64,000 nt of DNA from Oceanicaulis sp. HTCC2633 (GTDB lineage Bacteria; Pseudomonadota; Alphaproteobacteria; Caulobacterales; Maricaulaceae), in assembly GCF_000152745.1 (NCBI RefSeq), contig NZ_CH672428.1:1443251-1507250 (forward strand), read 5' to 3'. Position 1 is the first letter of the stretch. Every line of letters starts with the position of its first letter. Under the pieces are notes generated by a model, which worked only from the letters and a program-made list of their open reading frames with translations, made no database searches and was not told the DNA's origin. This document shows positions 26,362-35,545 of the stretch, piece after piece. The position numbers and the translations under genes were made by a program.

Positions 26362-27804
26362 TTACTCCGCAAGAAAGCCGACCCGCCCCCGGCCCAGATC
26401 ATAGGCGGCGCGGGCCTCGGCCACATCGGTCAAAGTCTGCTCCAGGGCGAACCAGTCATCTCTGTCCGCGATCGGCGCCCAGACCGATTCCATGCGCTCA
26501 ATCGTCATGTGCACAGGCGCATCCTTGTTGAAATAGGGATGAGACAGGCGCTCCGGCCGCAGCGGCGTCCGCTCCGTCAGCTTGTTCAGGACTGACGCAA
26601 ACTGATCATCGCGATACAGGGCGCCGCGCTGGGACTGAAGCGCCCGCTCGCGTGAGGCGTCCCCACAGAACCAGTCGAAAAAGAGCGCCTCGAACGGGAT
26701 CTCGAGCGCGCGGCTGGCGTTCAGAAGGCCGCCCACCAATGCGCTGTCGCTGTCATCCCCCTTTGTCTCCAGCCCCAGGCGATGGTGAAAGGCCGTGACG
26801 ATCTCACGCTTGTAATGCTCGGGGTAGGTCTCCAACGCGGCGATCAGGGCCTCCCGGTCGCCCACCAGGCTAAGGGCGCCCGCCAGTTGCTGCAGAGCCC
26901 AGAACACGCTCTCGGGCTGACGGGCATAGGCGTATAGCCCCTGCTCATCAAAATAGGCGGCGGTGAACCCGGGCTCGAAATGCGGCAGGAAACGCCAAGG
27001 CCCATAGTCGAAGCTCTCTCCGGTCACCACCAGATTATCTGTGTTGAGCACGCCGTGCACAAAGCCGGCCGCCATCCATTGCGCGGCCAGGCGGGCCGAG
27101 CGCTCCGTCACCGCCCGCAACAGGGCGGCGGCGCGATCCTCGCCCATGTCCGCCGCCTCGGGGACAAGCCGAGTGATCGCGTATTCGACAAGTTCAGCGA
27201 TGAGATCCGGCCGTTCGAAATAGGCGTGACGCTGAAAGACGCCGAACCGCAGATGGGAATGCTGGAGCCGGGTCATGACGGCGGAGCGCGTCGGAGACGG
27301 CTCGTCGCCGCGATGCAGCTGCTCGCCAGTCTCGTAGATCGCGAAGGTCTTGGAGGTGTAAACGCCCAGCGCCTCCAGCATCTCGGACGCCAGCACCTCG
27401 CGCACGGCGCCCTTCAAGGTCAGGCGGCCATCGCCAGAGCGAGAATACGGCGTCTGTCCCGAGCCCTTGGTGCCCAAATCGAGCAAGCGATCCTGAGAGT
27501 CCCGGAGCTGGGCGAAGAGAAAGCCGCGCCCGTCGCCAATCTGGGGATTGTAGGTGCGGAACTGATGGCCGTGATAGCGAATGGCGCGCGGCTCGGACTG
27601 ATTGTCCGGCAAGGACTCGAAGCGATGGAAATGCGCCTTGCGCGCCTCTGCATCGAGCCCGTCCAGGCCGACCTCCTGCGCCCAGCGCCCGTTCCACCAG
27701 CGCAATTGGTCCTGCGGGAAATCGGCCGGCTGCACCGGATCGGAATACTCATCGCCCAAGGCTGCGAAACGCGGATCGGGACGGTATCGGGAAGTCATGC
27801 TCAT
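26362..27804 (-). CDS. selO: SelO protein adenylyltransferase (pseudokinase AMPylator)
   Basis: 480 residues. DGRGFLFAQLRDSQDRLLDLGTKGSGQTPYSR, split across the N-terminal lobe, and HGVLNTDNLVVTGESFDYGP in the C-lobe are the conserved SelO/YdiU blocks; the latter has the N-T-D-N and D-Y-G-P metal-binding motifs. SelO transfers AMP to proteins and is linked to redox control. The length is typical. Two methionines (27804 and 27798) are both possible starts. It is followed four bases later by pgeF. Confidence 0.92.
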   Translation of the reverse strand: MSMTSRYRPDPRFAALGDEYSDPVQPADFPQDQLRWWNGRWAQEVGLDGLDAEARKAHFHRFESLPDNQSEPRAIRYHGHQFRTYNPQIGDGRGFLFAQLRDSQDRLLDLGTKGSGQTPYSRSGDGRLTLKGAVREVLASEMLEALGVYTSKTFAIYETGEQLHRGDEPSPTRSAVMTRLQHSHLRFGVFQRHAYFERPDLIAELVEYAITRLVPEAADMGEDRAAALLRAVTERSARLAAQWMAAGFVHGVLNTDNLVVTGESFDYGPWRFLPHFEPGFTAAYFDEQGLYAYARQPESVFWALQQLAGALSLVGDREALIAALETYPEHYKREIVTAFHHRLGLETKGDDSDSALVGGLLNASRALEIPFEALFFDWFCGDASRERALQSQRGALYRDDQFASVLNKLTERTPLRPERLSHPYFNKDAPVHMTIERMESVWAPIADRDDWFALEQTLTDVAEARAAYDLGRGRVGFLAE

Positions 27805-27833
27805 GCTGCAGAGCTAAGCCGTGCCGCGGCGGC

Positions 27834-28769
27834 TCACAAGGGCCTGGCTTGAAACGCCCTGTCGAGCGCCTTCGCCGACGCCTCGATCGCGGTGACGCAA
27901 GCCGGGAACAGGCGCGACATGTTCAGGAATCCATGCGGCACCATGTTCCAGAGCCTGTACTCTACATGGACGCCCGAAGCGGTCAGACGATCACGATAGG
28001 CCGCCCCTTCATCCAGGAGCGGGTCCATCTCGGCCGCCAGGATATAGGCGGGCGGCAATCCTTTGAGGTCCTCCGCCAGCAAGGGAGAAATCCGCACATC
28101 CGCCGGATCAGCGTCGCGGATGTAATGCTTGCGGATTTCCTCGAGCGTGAATTCGGACAGAAGCGGCCCTTCCTGCCAGCGCGGGCGGTCCTTCTTTGTC
28201 TGCAAGAGCTGCATCAAGGGGTAAAGGAGAAGCTGATAGCTGAGCGCGTCACGACGCTCGCGCGCCACGGTCGCCGCAAGATTCCCCCCGGCTGAATCTC
28301 CGCCCACCGCAATGCGGTCAGGGTCGAACCCATATGCGGCGAGTTCGCCAGCCAGCGCCGCATCCATCGCGGCGAAAGCGTCATCAACCGCCGCCGGGAA
28401 AGGGTGCTCCGGCGCCAGGCGATAATCGACCGAGCAGATCCGCACGCCCGACACCGCCGCCAAACGCCGGCACAACGGGTCATGGGATTTCAGCGAGCCG
28501 ACCATGAAGCCGCCGCCATGATAGAAGATCAGACCGGGGCCGTGGTCCGGCTGAGCGCCATAGGGAATATAGATACGGGCGGGACGGGGCCCCTCGCCGC
28601 CCGCAAACTCTATATCGTGCACTTCCTCCACAGGCGGAGGGGCGACCTCGACCAGCTCTTCCATCCGGGCCATGGCGTCGCGCATGGCGGTGACGGTTTT
28701 GCGAGGGTTGAACAGATCGTTCAGCCCGGCCTGGTTAATCCACGTGTCAAATAGGGATAAATCGCTCAT
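27834..28769 (-). CDS. alpha/beta hydrolase, hormone-sensitive-lipase family
   Basis: 311 residues. The oxyanion motif FYHGGGFMVGS and the nucleophile elbow GDSAGG (serine) identify HSL-type esterases; catalytic aspartate lies in ILAAEMDPLLDEG and histidine in NMVPHGFLNM. Probably a cytosolic esterase or lipase of short-chain esters. It stands alone between selO and a small gene. Confidence 0.9.
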   Translation of the reverse strand: MSDLSLFDTWINQAGLNDLFNPRKTVTAMRDAMARMEELVEVAPPPVEEVHDIEFAGGEGPRPARIYIPYGAQPDHGPGLIFYHGGGFMVGSLKSHDPLCRRLAAVSGVRICSVDYRLAPEHPFPAAVDDAFAAMDAALAGELAAYGFDPDRIAVGGDSAGGNLAATVARERRDALSYQLLLYPLMQLLQTKKDRPRWQEGPLLSEFTLEEIRKHYIRDADPADVRISPLLAEDLKGLPPAYILAAEMDPLLDEGAAYRDRLTASGVHVEYRLWNMVPHGFLNMSRLFPACVTAIEASAKALDRAFQARPL

Positions 28770-28830
28770 CGCCTAAAGCTGGGTGAGCCGGAGCGTCAGC
28801 GCAAGACAAACTCCTGTGTCAGCCGCCTTG

Positions 28831-29061
28831 TTATTGCATCTGGATGGGGCTTTCACGTCCGATGACGCCGGCCAGCGCATCCTCAATCTCCCAGCGCAAC
28901 ACGCGCCAGGCGTTCGCGCTTTCATCCTCGCCCTTCTGTTCGAGCTCGGTGACCGCCATGTCGGCGTAGTTGAGCGCCATGTCTCCATGACGATCGACGA
29001 GCGTGAAGGCAATGGCGCGAATATCAAGCGGGGTGATGCGGGACGGACGTTGGGCAGGCAT
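28831..29061 (-). CDS. small hypothetical protein (DUF6961-like)
   Basis: 76 residues, supported by an AGGAG ribosome site 7 bases before ATG 29061. The sequence DIRAIAFTLVDRHGDMAL, then NAWRVLRWEIEDALA, resembles short helical alphaproteobacterial proteins of the DUF6961 kind (recalled pattern). No function is known. A longer overlapping frame on the same strand (28773-29129) has no ribosome site and is not used. Confidence 0.55.
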   Translation of the reverse strand: MPAQRPSRITPLDIRAIAFTLVDRHGDMALNYADMAVTELEQKGEDESANAWRVLRWEIEDALAGVIGRESPIQMQ

Positions 29062-29163
29062 TGGGCGCTCCTTGAGGGTTCACTCACCTCCTGCAAAGCC
29101 CTTGCCGGATTCCACGTCAAATAAATCAATCACTTAAGAAGAAGCGTGGGTATGCGGACCGAG

Positions 29164-29743
29164 TCAGGACTGCCCTTGGGTCGTTTTTGCCGGGCGCTTC
29201 GAGCCCGGGGCGTAACCGCCCTCCTCCAGATAGCGCTGCTCCGCCGGGCGCGGGGTCCGGCCCAAAACGGCGTTTCGATGCGGGAAGCGGCCGAAGCGCG
29301 CGATCACATCCATATGGGCTCGGGCATGCCGGGTATTGTCGCTGTCCGGACCCAGCCGCTCCTCGCACATCAGAACGGCCAGCGCCTGATCCTCGAGATC
29401 CTCGGAATGGGAGAAAGGCAGATAGACAAACGCTCGGCGATCCTTGGGCAGCGCCCAGTCAAACCCGGCCTCCAGCATGCTCATGGCCGCCTCACGCGCC
29501 AGCGGATCGAGCCTGAACGCCGCATTCGAGCCGCGCCAGACATTGCGGGGGGCCTGGTCGAGCAGAATCACCAACGCCAGGGCGGTGTCGGGCTCGACCA
29601 GCCAGGGATGGTCCAGCACGGACCGGGTCTGCAGAAAGCTGTGACAGGCCGGCCCCAGTTTTCGGCGCACCCGGGCGTCAAACGCCGCATCAACCGTGAA
29701 CCAGGCTTTCGGGCCAGCCTCCTCGAACCGGCATCAGCGTCAT
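29164..29743 (-). pseudogene. DUF924-family gene with disrupted 5' end
   Basis: The intact frame from GTG 29670 gives 168 residues of the helical DUF924 fold (DTALALVILLDQAPRNVWRG, FSHSEDLEDQALAV, FGRFPHRNAVLGR). However, the family's conserved start is encoded in frame upstream of it: FEEAGPKAWF and VDAAFDARV at 29671-29727, preceded by a stop codon at 29736-29734. The only ATG in place (29743) is one base out of phase with it. A small indel near 29728-29734 therefore seems to have broken the start. Sequencing error is possible. It directly follows the acyl-CoA synthetase gene. Confidence 0.65.
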
Positions 29744-29745
29744 GA

Positions 29746-31560
29746 TCAGACCCGCTTCTCGCCCGACAGGATCTGGGCGCGCATTTCCGCCGTCAGAGGC
29801 ACATAGCCGTCCTGATCAGGATCATCGAAGTAGACCGGATCGGCGATCAGCTCGGGATCCCAGCCCTGTTTGACGAGATCGGTTTTCTTCAGCTTGAAGG
29901 TCCCGGTCGTGTTCTCGTCCTGGGTCTCCTTGCTCAGCCGCAGGAAGAGCGGGCGGGCGTAATGAGGCAGCTCCTTGTGGACGTGCGCATGCAGGGCGTT
30001 GAGATCGAGCCCCTCCTCTGCGACCAGCGCCACCATGCCGGCCTTGCCCGAATAATCCGCCACTTCAACGCCATAAACATTGGCCTGGACGACTTTTTCA
30101 TGAGTGCCAAAGACTTCGGCGACTTCATTGGTGGACACGTTTTCCGACTTCCAGCGGAAGGTGTCGCCCACCCGGTCGATGAAGTAGAAATAGCCTTGGG
30201 CGTCGCGCTTCATCAGGTCGCCGGTGCGGAAGTACAGATCGCCTTCGCTGAACACGTCGCGCAGGATCTTCTTCTTTGTGGCTTCCTCATCGCCATAGCC
30301 GTCAAAGCGGTAGCGAGCGTCATCGGGACGGATTTCACCAATCGCCTCGCCCACTTCACCCGGCTTGCATTCGATGCAGCGCCCGTTGGCGTCGCGGATC
30401 GGCGCTTCCTCGTCCATGTCGAACTTGACGAGCTTGATGTTGAAGCGTTTGGACAGGTGCGGCGGCACCCGTCCGATCGCGCCCTGTTTGGAATCCAGAT
30501 TGATCAGGCCGACATTGCCTTCGGTCGCGCCATAGAATTCCATGATCCGCGGGATGCCGGAGCGCTCGACAAACCGCGGCCAGACATCCGGGCGCAGGCC
30601 ATTGCCGATGGCGATGCGGATCTTGTGCTTCTTCTCCCACTCGCTGGGTTCGGCAGCGACCAGAAAGCGGCACAGCTCGCCCACATACATCAGCATGGTC
30701 GCGCCCGTATCGGCGGCGTCCTTCCAGAAGCGGGTGGCGGAGAATTTCCGGCGCACGATCACCGCCCCGCCAAACGACAGCGCCGCGCCGACCCCGCACA
30801 GCCCGCCCGTGGCGTGGTACATGGGCAGCACCATCATCATGCGGTCATCCTTGTCGGCATGACCGGCGACGCCAAAGACCTGGAGATAATACAGCGCCCG
30901 GGTGTGCGCCACGATCGCCGCCTTGGGCAGACCGGTCGTGCCCGAGGTGTACATCTTCATGCACGGATCAGACGCCTTCAGATGCGCGCGATAGGAGCGG
31001 TCCGGACGCACATCGGACTGACCGGACAGAGCCGCATCGAAATCCTGGCCGCCTGGCGCCTTGGCCTGCTTGCCGTCGCTGACCCATGGGGTCAGTTTGC
31101 AATTGATGAGCGCGCAGGCGGTCTCATACTGCTCTGCGAGCTCCCCTTCCACGATGACATGGGCGGCTTCGGAGACGTCAATGCAATGGGCGAGGGATTG
31201 GCCGGTGATCTGGTTGTTGAGGAGGGCGCCCATGATGCCGACCTTGGACAGGCCGAACCAGATGGCGACGTATTCCCAGCGGTTGGCCATGTAGAGCGCG
31301 ACCGTGTCGCCCGGCTTCACGCCCTGCGCCAGCGCCCAATGGGCGACGCGGTTCGCATAGCGGTCAAACTGGGCGTAGCTGATCTCGACGCCGCTCTCGG
31401 TGATGAAGGCCGTGCGCTGAGCGTGCTTGTCGACGCTGTCTTCGAACAGGTCCGGGGTCAGATATTCTGAGTCAGGCGTGATCTTCTTGAGTGCGCCCAG
31501 CATGCGCACCAACTGCGTCGTGTAAAACCATTCGCGACGGATCGTCGACCACAAGCCCAT
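29746..31560 (-). CDS. FATP-type (very) long-chain acyl-CoA synthetase
   Basis: 604 residues from ATG 31560, which has GGGAGGA eight bases upstream; a longer open frame to 31668 lacks a ribosome site. The AMP-binding motif is MYTSGTTGLPKAAI, and EFYGATEGNVGLINLD and YFRTGDLMKRDAQGYFYFIDRVGDTFRWKSENVST are typical of fatty-acid transport protein synthetases rather than FadD; the latter stretch is given as key words only. It activates fatty acids with ATP and CoA. Its promoter region holds an 11-bp inverted repeat shared with the divergent XRE regulator. Confidence 0.9.
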   Translation of the reverse strand: MGLWSTIRREWFYTTQLVRMLGALKKITPDSEYLTPDLFEDSVDKHAQRTAFITESGVEISYAQFDRYANRVAHWALAQGVKPGDTVALYMANRWEYVAIWFGLSKVGIMGALLNNQITGQSLAHCIDVSEAAHVIVEGELAEQYETACALINCKLTPWVSDGKQAKAPGGQDFDAALSGQSDVRPDRSYRAHLKASDPCMKMYTSGTTGLPKAAIVAHTRALYYLQVFGVAGHADKDDRMMMVLPMYHATGGLCGVGAALSFGGAVIVRRKFSATRFWKDAADTGATMLMYVGELCRFLVAAEPSEWEKKHKIRIAIGNGLRPDVWPRFVERSGIPRIMEFYGATEGNVGLINLDSKQGAIGRVPPHLSKRFNIKLVKFDMDEEAPIRDANGRCIECKPGEVGEAIGEIRPDDARYRFDGYGDEEATKKKILRDVFSEGDLYFRTGDLMKRDAQGYFYFIDRVGDTFRWKSENVSTNEVAEVFGTHEKVVQANVYGVEVADYSGKAGMVALVAEEGLDLNALHAHVHKELPHYARPLFLRLSKETQDENTTGTFKLKKTDLVKQGWDPELIADPVYFDDPDQDGYVPLTAEMRAQILSGEKRV

Positions 31561-31584
31561 ATCAGTATCCTCCCTCGTATCCGC

Positions 31585-31677
31585 CATTGGCGGTTTAGTT
31601 GGGGCGACAGTACGGCTCGAAAACGTCCGGTCAAGTTCGGCTCGGCATGTGGCAGCCGCATTTTTCAACCGCCAATG
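31585..31677. promoter_or_regulatory. 11-bp inverted repeat in the acs/XRE divergent promoter region
   Basis: CATTGGCGGTT at 31585-31595 and its exact complement AACCGCCAATG at 31667-31677 lie 71 bases apart. The left copy is itself inside a 13-base palindrome, CCGCCATTGGCGG (31581-31593). Such paired sites between divergent genes suit binding by the adjacent XRE regulator. The left site lies only 21 bases before the acyl-CoA synthetase start, a repressing position. Confidence 0.5.
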
Positions 31678-31778
31678 CGTTGCAGTGCAGCACTATTGCG
31701 AATATGACCGGATAAGTGACTGAGTCAGATTCAATAAACGCCTTCCAACGCTCCGCACCTTTGAATGGGTCTAATATT

Positions 31779-32432
31779 ATGAATTGGGGAAAAGAGCTTA
31801 GAGCTTTTCGTCAGCGCACCGGCCTGAAACAGGAAGCGGCGGCGCATCTGCTTGGCGTGAGCCAGGCCTATGTGTCGCGCCTGGAAAATTCCACAGCCTC
31901 GCCCTCCTCGCAGCTGGAAGCGAAGCTCGAACGCCTGCTGCAGGAACCCGAGCATCGTCCGCTGTTTGAGCATTTCCGCACAACGATCAGCCATTCGCCC
32001 CACCTGATCAGCATGCTGGCTGAAGTGGACGGCAAGATCATTGTCGATACGGTCAGCGAGGCCCTGCGCGATCACGGGACGCCCTTCCATCGCCTGGCGC
32101 CTGGCGAGGTCCTTGAATCCTCGAATTCGGACGTGATCGAGATTCTCGACGCCTTTCTCGATCTCGGCGCGTTCTCGGGGCGGATCGCCTCCATGCAGGT
32201 GACCTGGACCTACAACAATGAGGGGGACCCGGTCTCTCATTGGCGGACCACGGAAATTCCGGTGCGCGATGATGCGGGACGCTGGTATCTGCATGGCGCG
32301 CACGTGGAGATCACGGCTGAGGAAAAGCAGCAGTTGCTGCGCGACTGGGACGGCCCGATCAAGGTGCGCACCTTCGCGGATGAAGACGAAGGCGCCGCGC
32401 CCAGCCCGGCCAATGACACCGAAGCCGCCTGA
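31779..32432 (+). CDS. XRE-family transcriptional regulator with unknown C-terminal sensor domain
   Basis: 217 residues from ATG 31779; 21 residues open upstream lack a ribosome site. An HTH covers residues 5-58 (LRAFRQRTGLKQEAAAHLLGVSQAYVSRLEN is the core, given across its length). The C-terminal 150 residues, with VTWTYNNEGDPVSHWRTTEIPV, look like a PAS-like or beta-rich sensor domain but match no family I can name. It diverges from a FATP-type acyl-CoA synthetase and is a plausible regulator of it. Confidence 0.8.
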   Translation: MNWGKELRAFRQRTGLKQEAAAHLLGVSQAYVSRLENSTASPSSQLEAKLERLLQEPEHRPLFEHFRTTISHSPHLISMLAEVDGKIIVDTVSEALRDHGTPFHRLAPGEVLESSNSDVIEILDAFLDLGAFSGRIASMQVTWTYNNEGDPVSHWRTTEIPVRDDAGRWYLHGAHVEITAEEKQQLLRDWDGPIKVRTFADEDEGAAPSPANDTEAA

Positions 32433-32453
32433 TCGCAGTATCGGCTTCATGCA

Positions 32454-32486
32454 AAACAGCCCGGACCTGAGGTCCGGGCTGTTCTG
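32454..32486. terminator. bidirectional terminator between XRE gene and cydX
   Basis: A 13-bp perfect stem pairs 32454-32466 with 32470-32482 around TGA. A run of A on the left gives TTTTG for the minus strand (end of cydABX); CTGTTT follows on the plus strand. It lies between the converging XRE and cydX genes. Confidence 0.85.
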
Positions 32487-32506
32487 TTTCTGGTCGTCGC
32501 CAAGGC

Positions 32507-32632
32507 TCAGAAAGCCTCGTCCGAGCTGCCGGTGTCTCCGGTGTCGCTCAGCGCCAGCTCATGCCACATGGCGTTGAGGATCGCGAAAGCGCAGGCCAGT
32601 CCAAGGCCCAGAATCCAGGTGAAATACCACAT
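32507..32632 (-). CDS. cydX: CydX, small subunit of cytochrome bd oxidase
   Basis: 41 residues, too short for most gene callers. It starts MWYFTWILGLGLACAFAILNAMW: one transmembrane helix with the conserved Y-F-x-W-I-L-G of CydX. A GGAGAAC ribosome site lies before ATG 32632. It follows cydB after 17 bases. CydX stabilises the heme d/b595 site of CydAB. Confidence 0.93.
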   Translation of the reverse strand: MWYFTWILGLGLACAFAILNAMWHELALSDTGDTGSSDEAF

Positions 32633-32649
32633 CGTCTGTTCTCCTTGTC

Positions 32650-33795
32650 CTAGTAGTAATCGCCGCTCTCGACCTGCTCGGTCGTGACCCGACCCCACAT
32701 CACCTTGAACGCCCAGGCGGTATAGGCCAGCACGATCGGCAACAGGATCGCCGTCACGATCAGCATGACGAAGAGGGTCGTGTGGCTGGAAGAGGCGTTC
32801 CACACGGTCAGTGAGGCGTTGGGATCGATGCTCGAAGGCAGGATGAACGGGAACATCGACAGCCCAACCGTCGAGATGATGCCCACCACCGACAGCTTGG
32901 AGCCGACAAAGGTCATCGCCTCGGAGTTCGAGCGCAGTCCGAACAGCGCCAGCGCCGCCCCGCCAAAGCCCAGCACCGGCGCCAGGATCATCCACGGATA
33001 GCGCCCGTAATTGGCGAGCCAGGCCCCGCCCTCCCGCACGGTTTCGGTCAGTCGCGGATTGGCCGGCCCGTCAGGGGCGACCGTATTGGTCACCTGATAG
33101 CCCAGATCCCCGAACGCCACCCACGCGCCGGCCAGGGCGAAGAGGATGATCGAAGCGAAGGCGAAGATCGGCGCGAAGGTCCGCGCGCGATCGCGCACCG
33201 GGCCGTACTCCGCCTTCATCGACAGCCAGGCCGCGCCATGCAGGAACAGCATGGTCACGCTCAACAGCCCGCACAGGAGCGCGAACGGATTGAGCAGGCC
33301 AAAGAAGTTGCCGTCCCAGAAAATGCGCATGTCGTCATTCATCCGGAAGGGCGCGCCAACCAGCACATTGCCCACGGCCACGCCAAAGATCAGCGCCGGC
33401 ACGAAGCCGCCGGTGAACAGCGCCCAGTCCCAGAAATTGCGCCAGCGCGGATCATCCCGCTTGGAGCGGTACTTGAAGCCCACCGGACGCAGGATCAGCG
33501 CCGCCAGCACCACGAACATCGCCAGATAGAAGGACGAGAAGGAGACGGCGTAGACCAGCGGCCAGGCCGCGAAGATCGCGCCGCCGCCCAGGATCAGCCA
33601 GACCTGATTGCCTTCCCAGGTCGGACCCACCGTGTTGATCGCGATGCGGCGTTCGGTATCGGTCCGGGCGACGAAGGGCAAAAGCCCCGCCACGCCGAGA
33701 TCAAAACCGTCGGTGATCGCAAAACCGATCAGCAGCACGCCCAGAAGCGCCCACCAGATCACCCGCAACAGCTCGTATGACAGAGGAATGTCCAT
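32650..33795 (-). CDS. cydB: cytochrome bd ubiquinol oxidase subunit II
   Basis: 381 residues with about nine membrane helices. LRVIWWALLGVLLIGFAITDGFDLGV at the N-terminus and PTWEGNQVWLILGGGAIFAAWP are the hallmark CydB motifs. It joins CydA and CydX in the inner membrane and reduces oxygen at low concentration without pumping protons. It sits 12 bases after cydA and before cydX in one operon. Confidence 0.95.
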   Translation of the reverse strand: MDIPLSYELLRVIWWALLGVLLIGFAITDGFDLGVAGLLPFVARTDTERRIAINTVGPTWEGNQVWLILGGGAIFAAWPLVYAVSFSSFYLAMFVVLAALILRPVGFKYRSKRDDPRWRNFWDWALFTGGFVPALIFGVAVGNVLVGAPFRMNDDMRIFWDGNFFGLLNPFALLCGLLSVTMLFLHGAAWLSMKAEYGPVRDRARTFAPIFAFASIILFALAGAWVAFGDLGYQVTNTVAPDGPANPRLTETVREGGAWLANYGRYPWMILAPVLGFGGAALALFGLRSNSEAMTFVGSKLSVVGIISTVGLSMFPFILPSSIDPNASLTVWNASSSHTTLFVMLIVTAILLPIVLAYTAWAFKVMWGRVTTEQVESGDYY

Positions 33796-33807
33796 GGTCT
33801 CTCCTCC

Positions 33808-35385
33808 CTATTCAGCCGGCAGCGGTTCGAAACCGCCCTGGCGTTTCAGGGATGATCCGCGGCTTGGTCCGTCAGGATAGGGCCCGCGGCGGATATACTT
33901 GATCATCAGGGTGACCTCGACCACGGCCAGCGCGCCATAAAGCGCGGTGAAACCGACAGTGGTCAGGATCATCTGGGTGGGGTGCAGGCTCGACACCCCT
34001 TCAAAGGTCGGCAGCACGCCTTCGATGATCCAGGGCTGGCGACCGTATTCGGCCAGCAGCCAGCCCAGCTCCGCGGCCACCCAGGGCAGCGGGAGCGAGA
34101 CCAGCGCCAGCTTCAGGAACCAGCGGGTTTCATGCTTGCGCAACGAGCTCAGCACGAACGCCGCGCCGAACAGTGCGATGAAGTAGAAACCCAGCCCGGC
34201 CATGAAGCGGAAACTCCAGAACATCACCGCCACATTGGGCACCGTATCCATGGCGGCCTGCGCAATGAGGTCCGGTCCGGCGTCGCGCGGATCGTCCACA
34301 TAGCGACGCAGCAGCATGGCGTAACCCAGATCAAACTTGGCTTCCTGGAACTGGGTCATCGCAACGGCGTCATCTGGATCTTCGCGTAGGCGCATCATCG
34401 CGTCATAGGCCCTGACCCCGTTCTCGATCCGGGTTTCGGCATGGGCGACCAGCGGCAGAATGCCTTCGACCTGGGTATCCAGAGAGCGGGTCGCGATCAG
34501 GCCCAGCACCCAGGGTATCTCGATGGCGTGCTCGGTCTCGTGGGTTTCACGGTTGGGGAAACCGACCAGGGTCAAGGGCGCCGGCGCCTCTTCGGTATGC
34601 CACATGGCCTCCAGCGCTGCGAGCTTCATCTTCTGGTTGTCGGTGAGCGCATATCCGCTCTCATCCCCCAGAACCACGGCCGACAGCGCGCCGGCCAGAC
34701 CGAAGGCGGCCGCAACCGTCATCGAGCGCTTGGCGAAGCCGACAAAGCGCCGGTTCAGCAGGAAGAAGGCGGATATGGCCAGAACAAAGAGCGCCCCGGT
34801 CACATAGCCTGCCGACACGGTGTGCACGAACTTCGCCTGGGCGACCGGGTTGAACAGCACGGCCATGAAGTCGGTGACTTCCATGCGCATGGTGTCGGGG
34901 TTGAACTCGGACCCGACCGGGTTCTGCATCCAGCCATTGGCGATCAGAATCCACAGGGCCGACAGGTTGGTGGCGATGGCCATGAACCAGGTGGCGGCCA
35001 GATGCCCCAGCTTGCTCATCCGGTCCCAGCCGAAGAAGAACAGGCCGACCAGCGTCGCCTCGAGGAAAAAGGCCATCAGGCCTTCAATGGCCAGCGGCGC
35101 GCCGAAAATGTCGCCCACATAGTGGGAGTAATAGGACCAGTTCATGCCGAACTGGAACTCCATCGTGATCCCGGTGGACACGCCCAGCACGAAATTGATG
35201 CCGAACAGCGTGCCCCAGAACTTCGTCATGTCCCGCCAGACCTGACGGCCCGTCATCACATAAACGCTCTCCATGATGGCGAGGATGATGGACAGTCCAA
35301 GTGTGAGCGGTACAAAGAGGAAGTGATACATGGCTGTCAGCGCGAATTGCCAGCGCGACAGCTCCACAACGGTCATGTCGACCAT
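33808..35385 (-). CDS. cydA: cytochrome bd ubiquinol oxidase subunit I
   Basis: 525 residues from ATG 35385, which has GGAGGGTGAC upstream. Conserved heme and quinol sites appear: RWQFALTAMYHFLFVPLTLG at the N-terminus, GTLFGINFVLGVSTGITMEFQFGMNW (key heme region) and the Q-loop GRQPW. The Q loop is of the short type by length. First gene of cydABX; it diverges from cydDC across 160 bases in which no good FNR-type box was found. Confidence 0.95.
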   Translation of the reverse strand: MVDMTVVELSRWQFALTAMYHFLFVPLTLGLSIILAIMESVYVMTGRQVWRDMTKFWGTLFGINFVLGVSTGITMEFQFGMNWSYYSHYVGDIFGAPLAIEGLMAFFLEATLVGLFFFGWDRMSKLGHLAATWFMAIATNLSALWILIANGWMQNPVGSEFNPDTMRMEVTDFMAVLFNPVAQAKFVHTVSAGYVTGALFVLAISAFFLLNRRFVGFAKRSMTVAAAFGLAGALSAVVLGDESGYALTDNQKMKLAALEAMWHTEEAPAPLTLVGFPNRETHETEHAIEIPWVLGLIATRSLDTQVEGILPLVAHAETRIENGVRAYDAMMRLREDPDDAVAMTQFQEAKFDLGYAMLLRRYVDDPRDAGPDLIAQAAMDTVPNVAVMFWSFRFMAGLGFYFIALFGAAFVLSSLRKHETRWFLKLALVSLPLPWVAAELGWLLAEYGRQPWIIEGVLPTFEGVSSLHPTQMILTTVGFTALYGALAVVEVTLMIKYIRRGPYPDGPSRGSSLKRQGGFEPLPAE

Positions 35386-35545
35386 GTCACCCTCCAATGC
35401 CTTGCGGCAGCGGTTAAAAGAATACGCCCTCGGGCGCAGCCGATGTCTTTATGATCCAAGCGCGTTAGTTTGTATCGTCTGCAAGGTGTCGCATGGGACG
35501 AGCGGTCGCACTTCAATCCGGACAAGGGCGTGTATGTCGGGGGTC

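Noticed and set aside
35401-35460. FNR/FixK-like box between cydA and cydD
   Set aside because: The best candidate near 35448 matches the TTGAT-N4-ATCAA pattern at only about half the positions.
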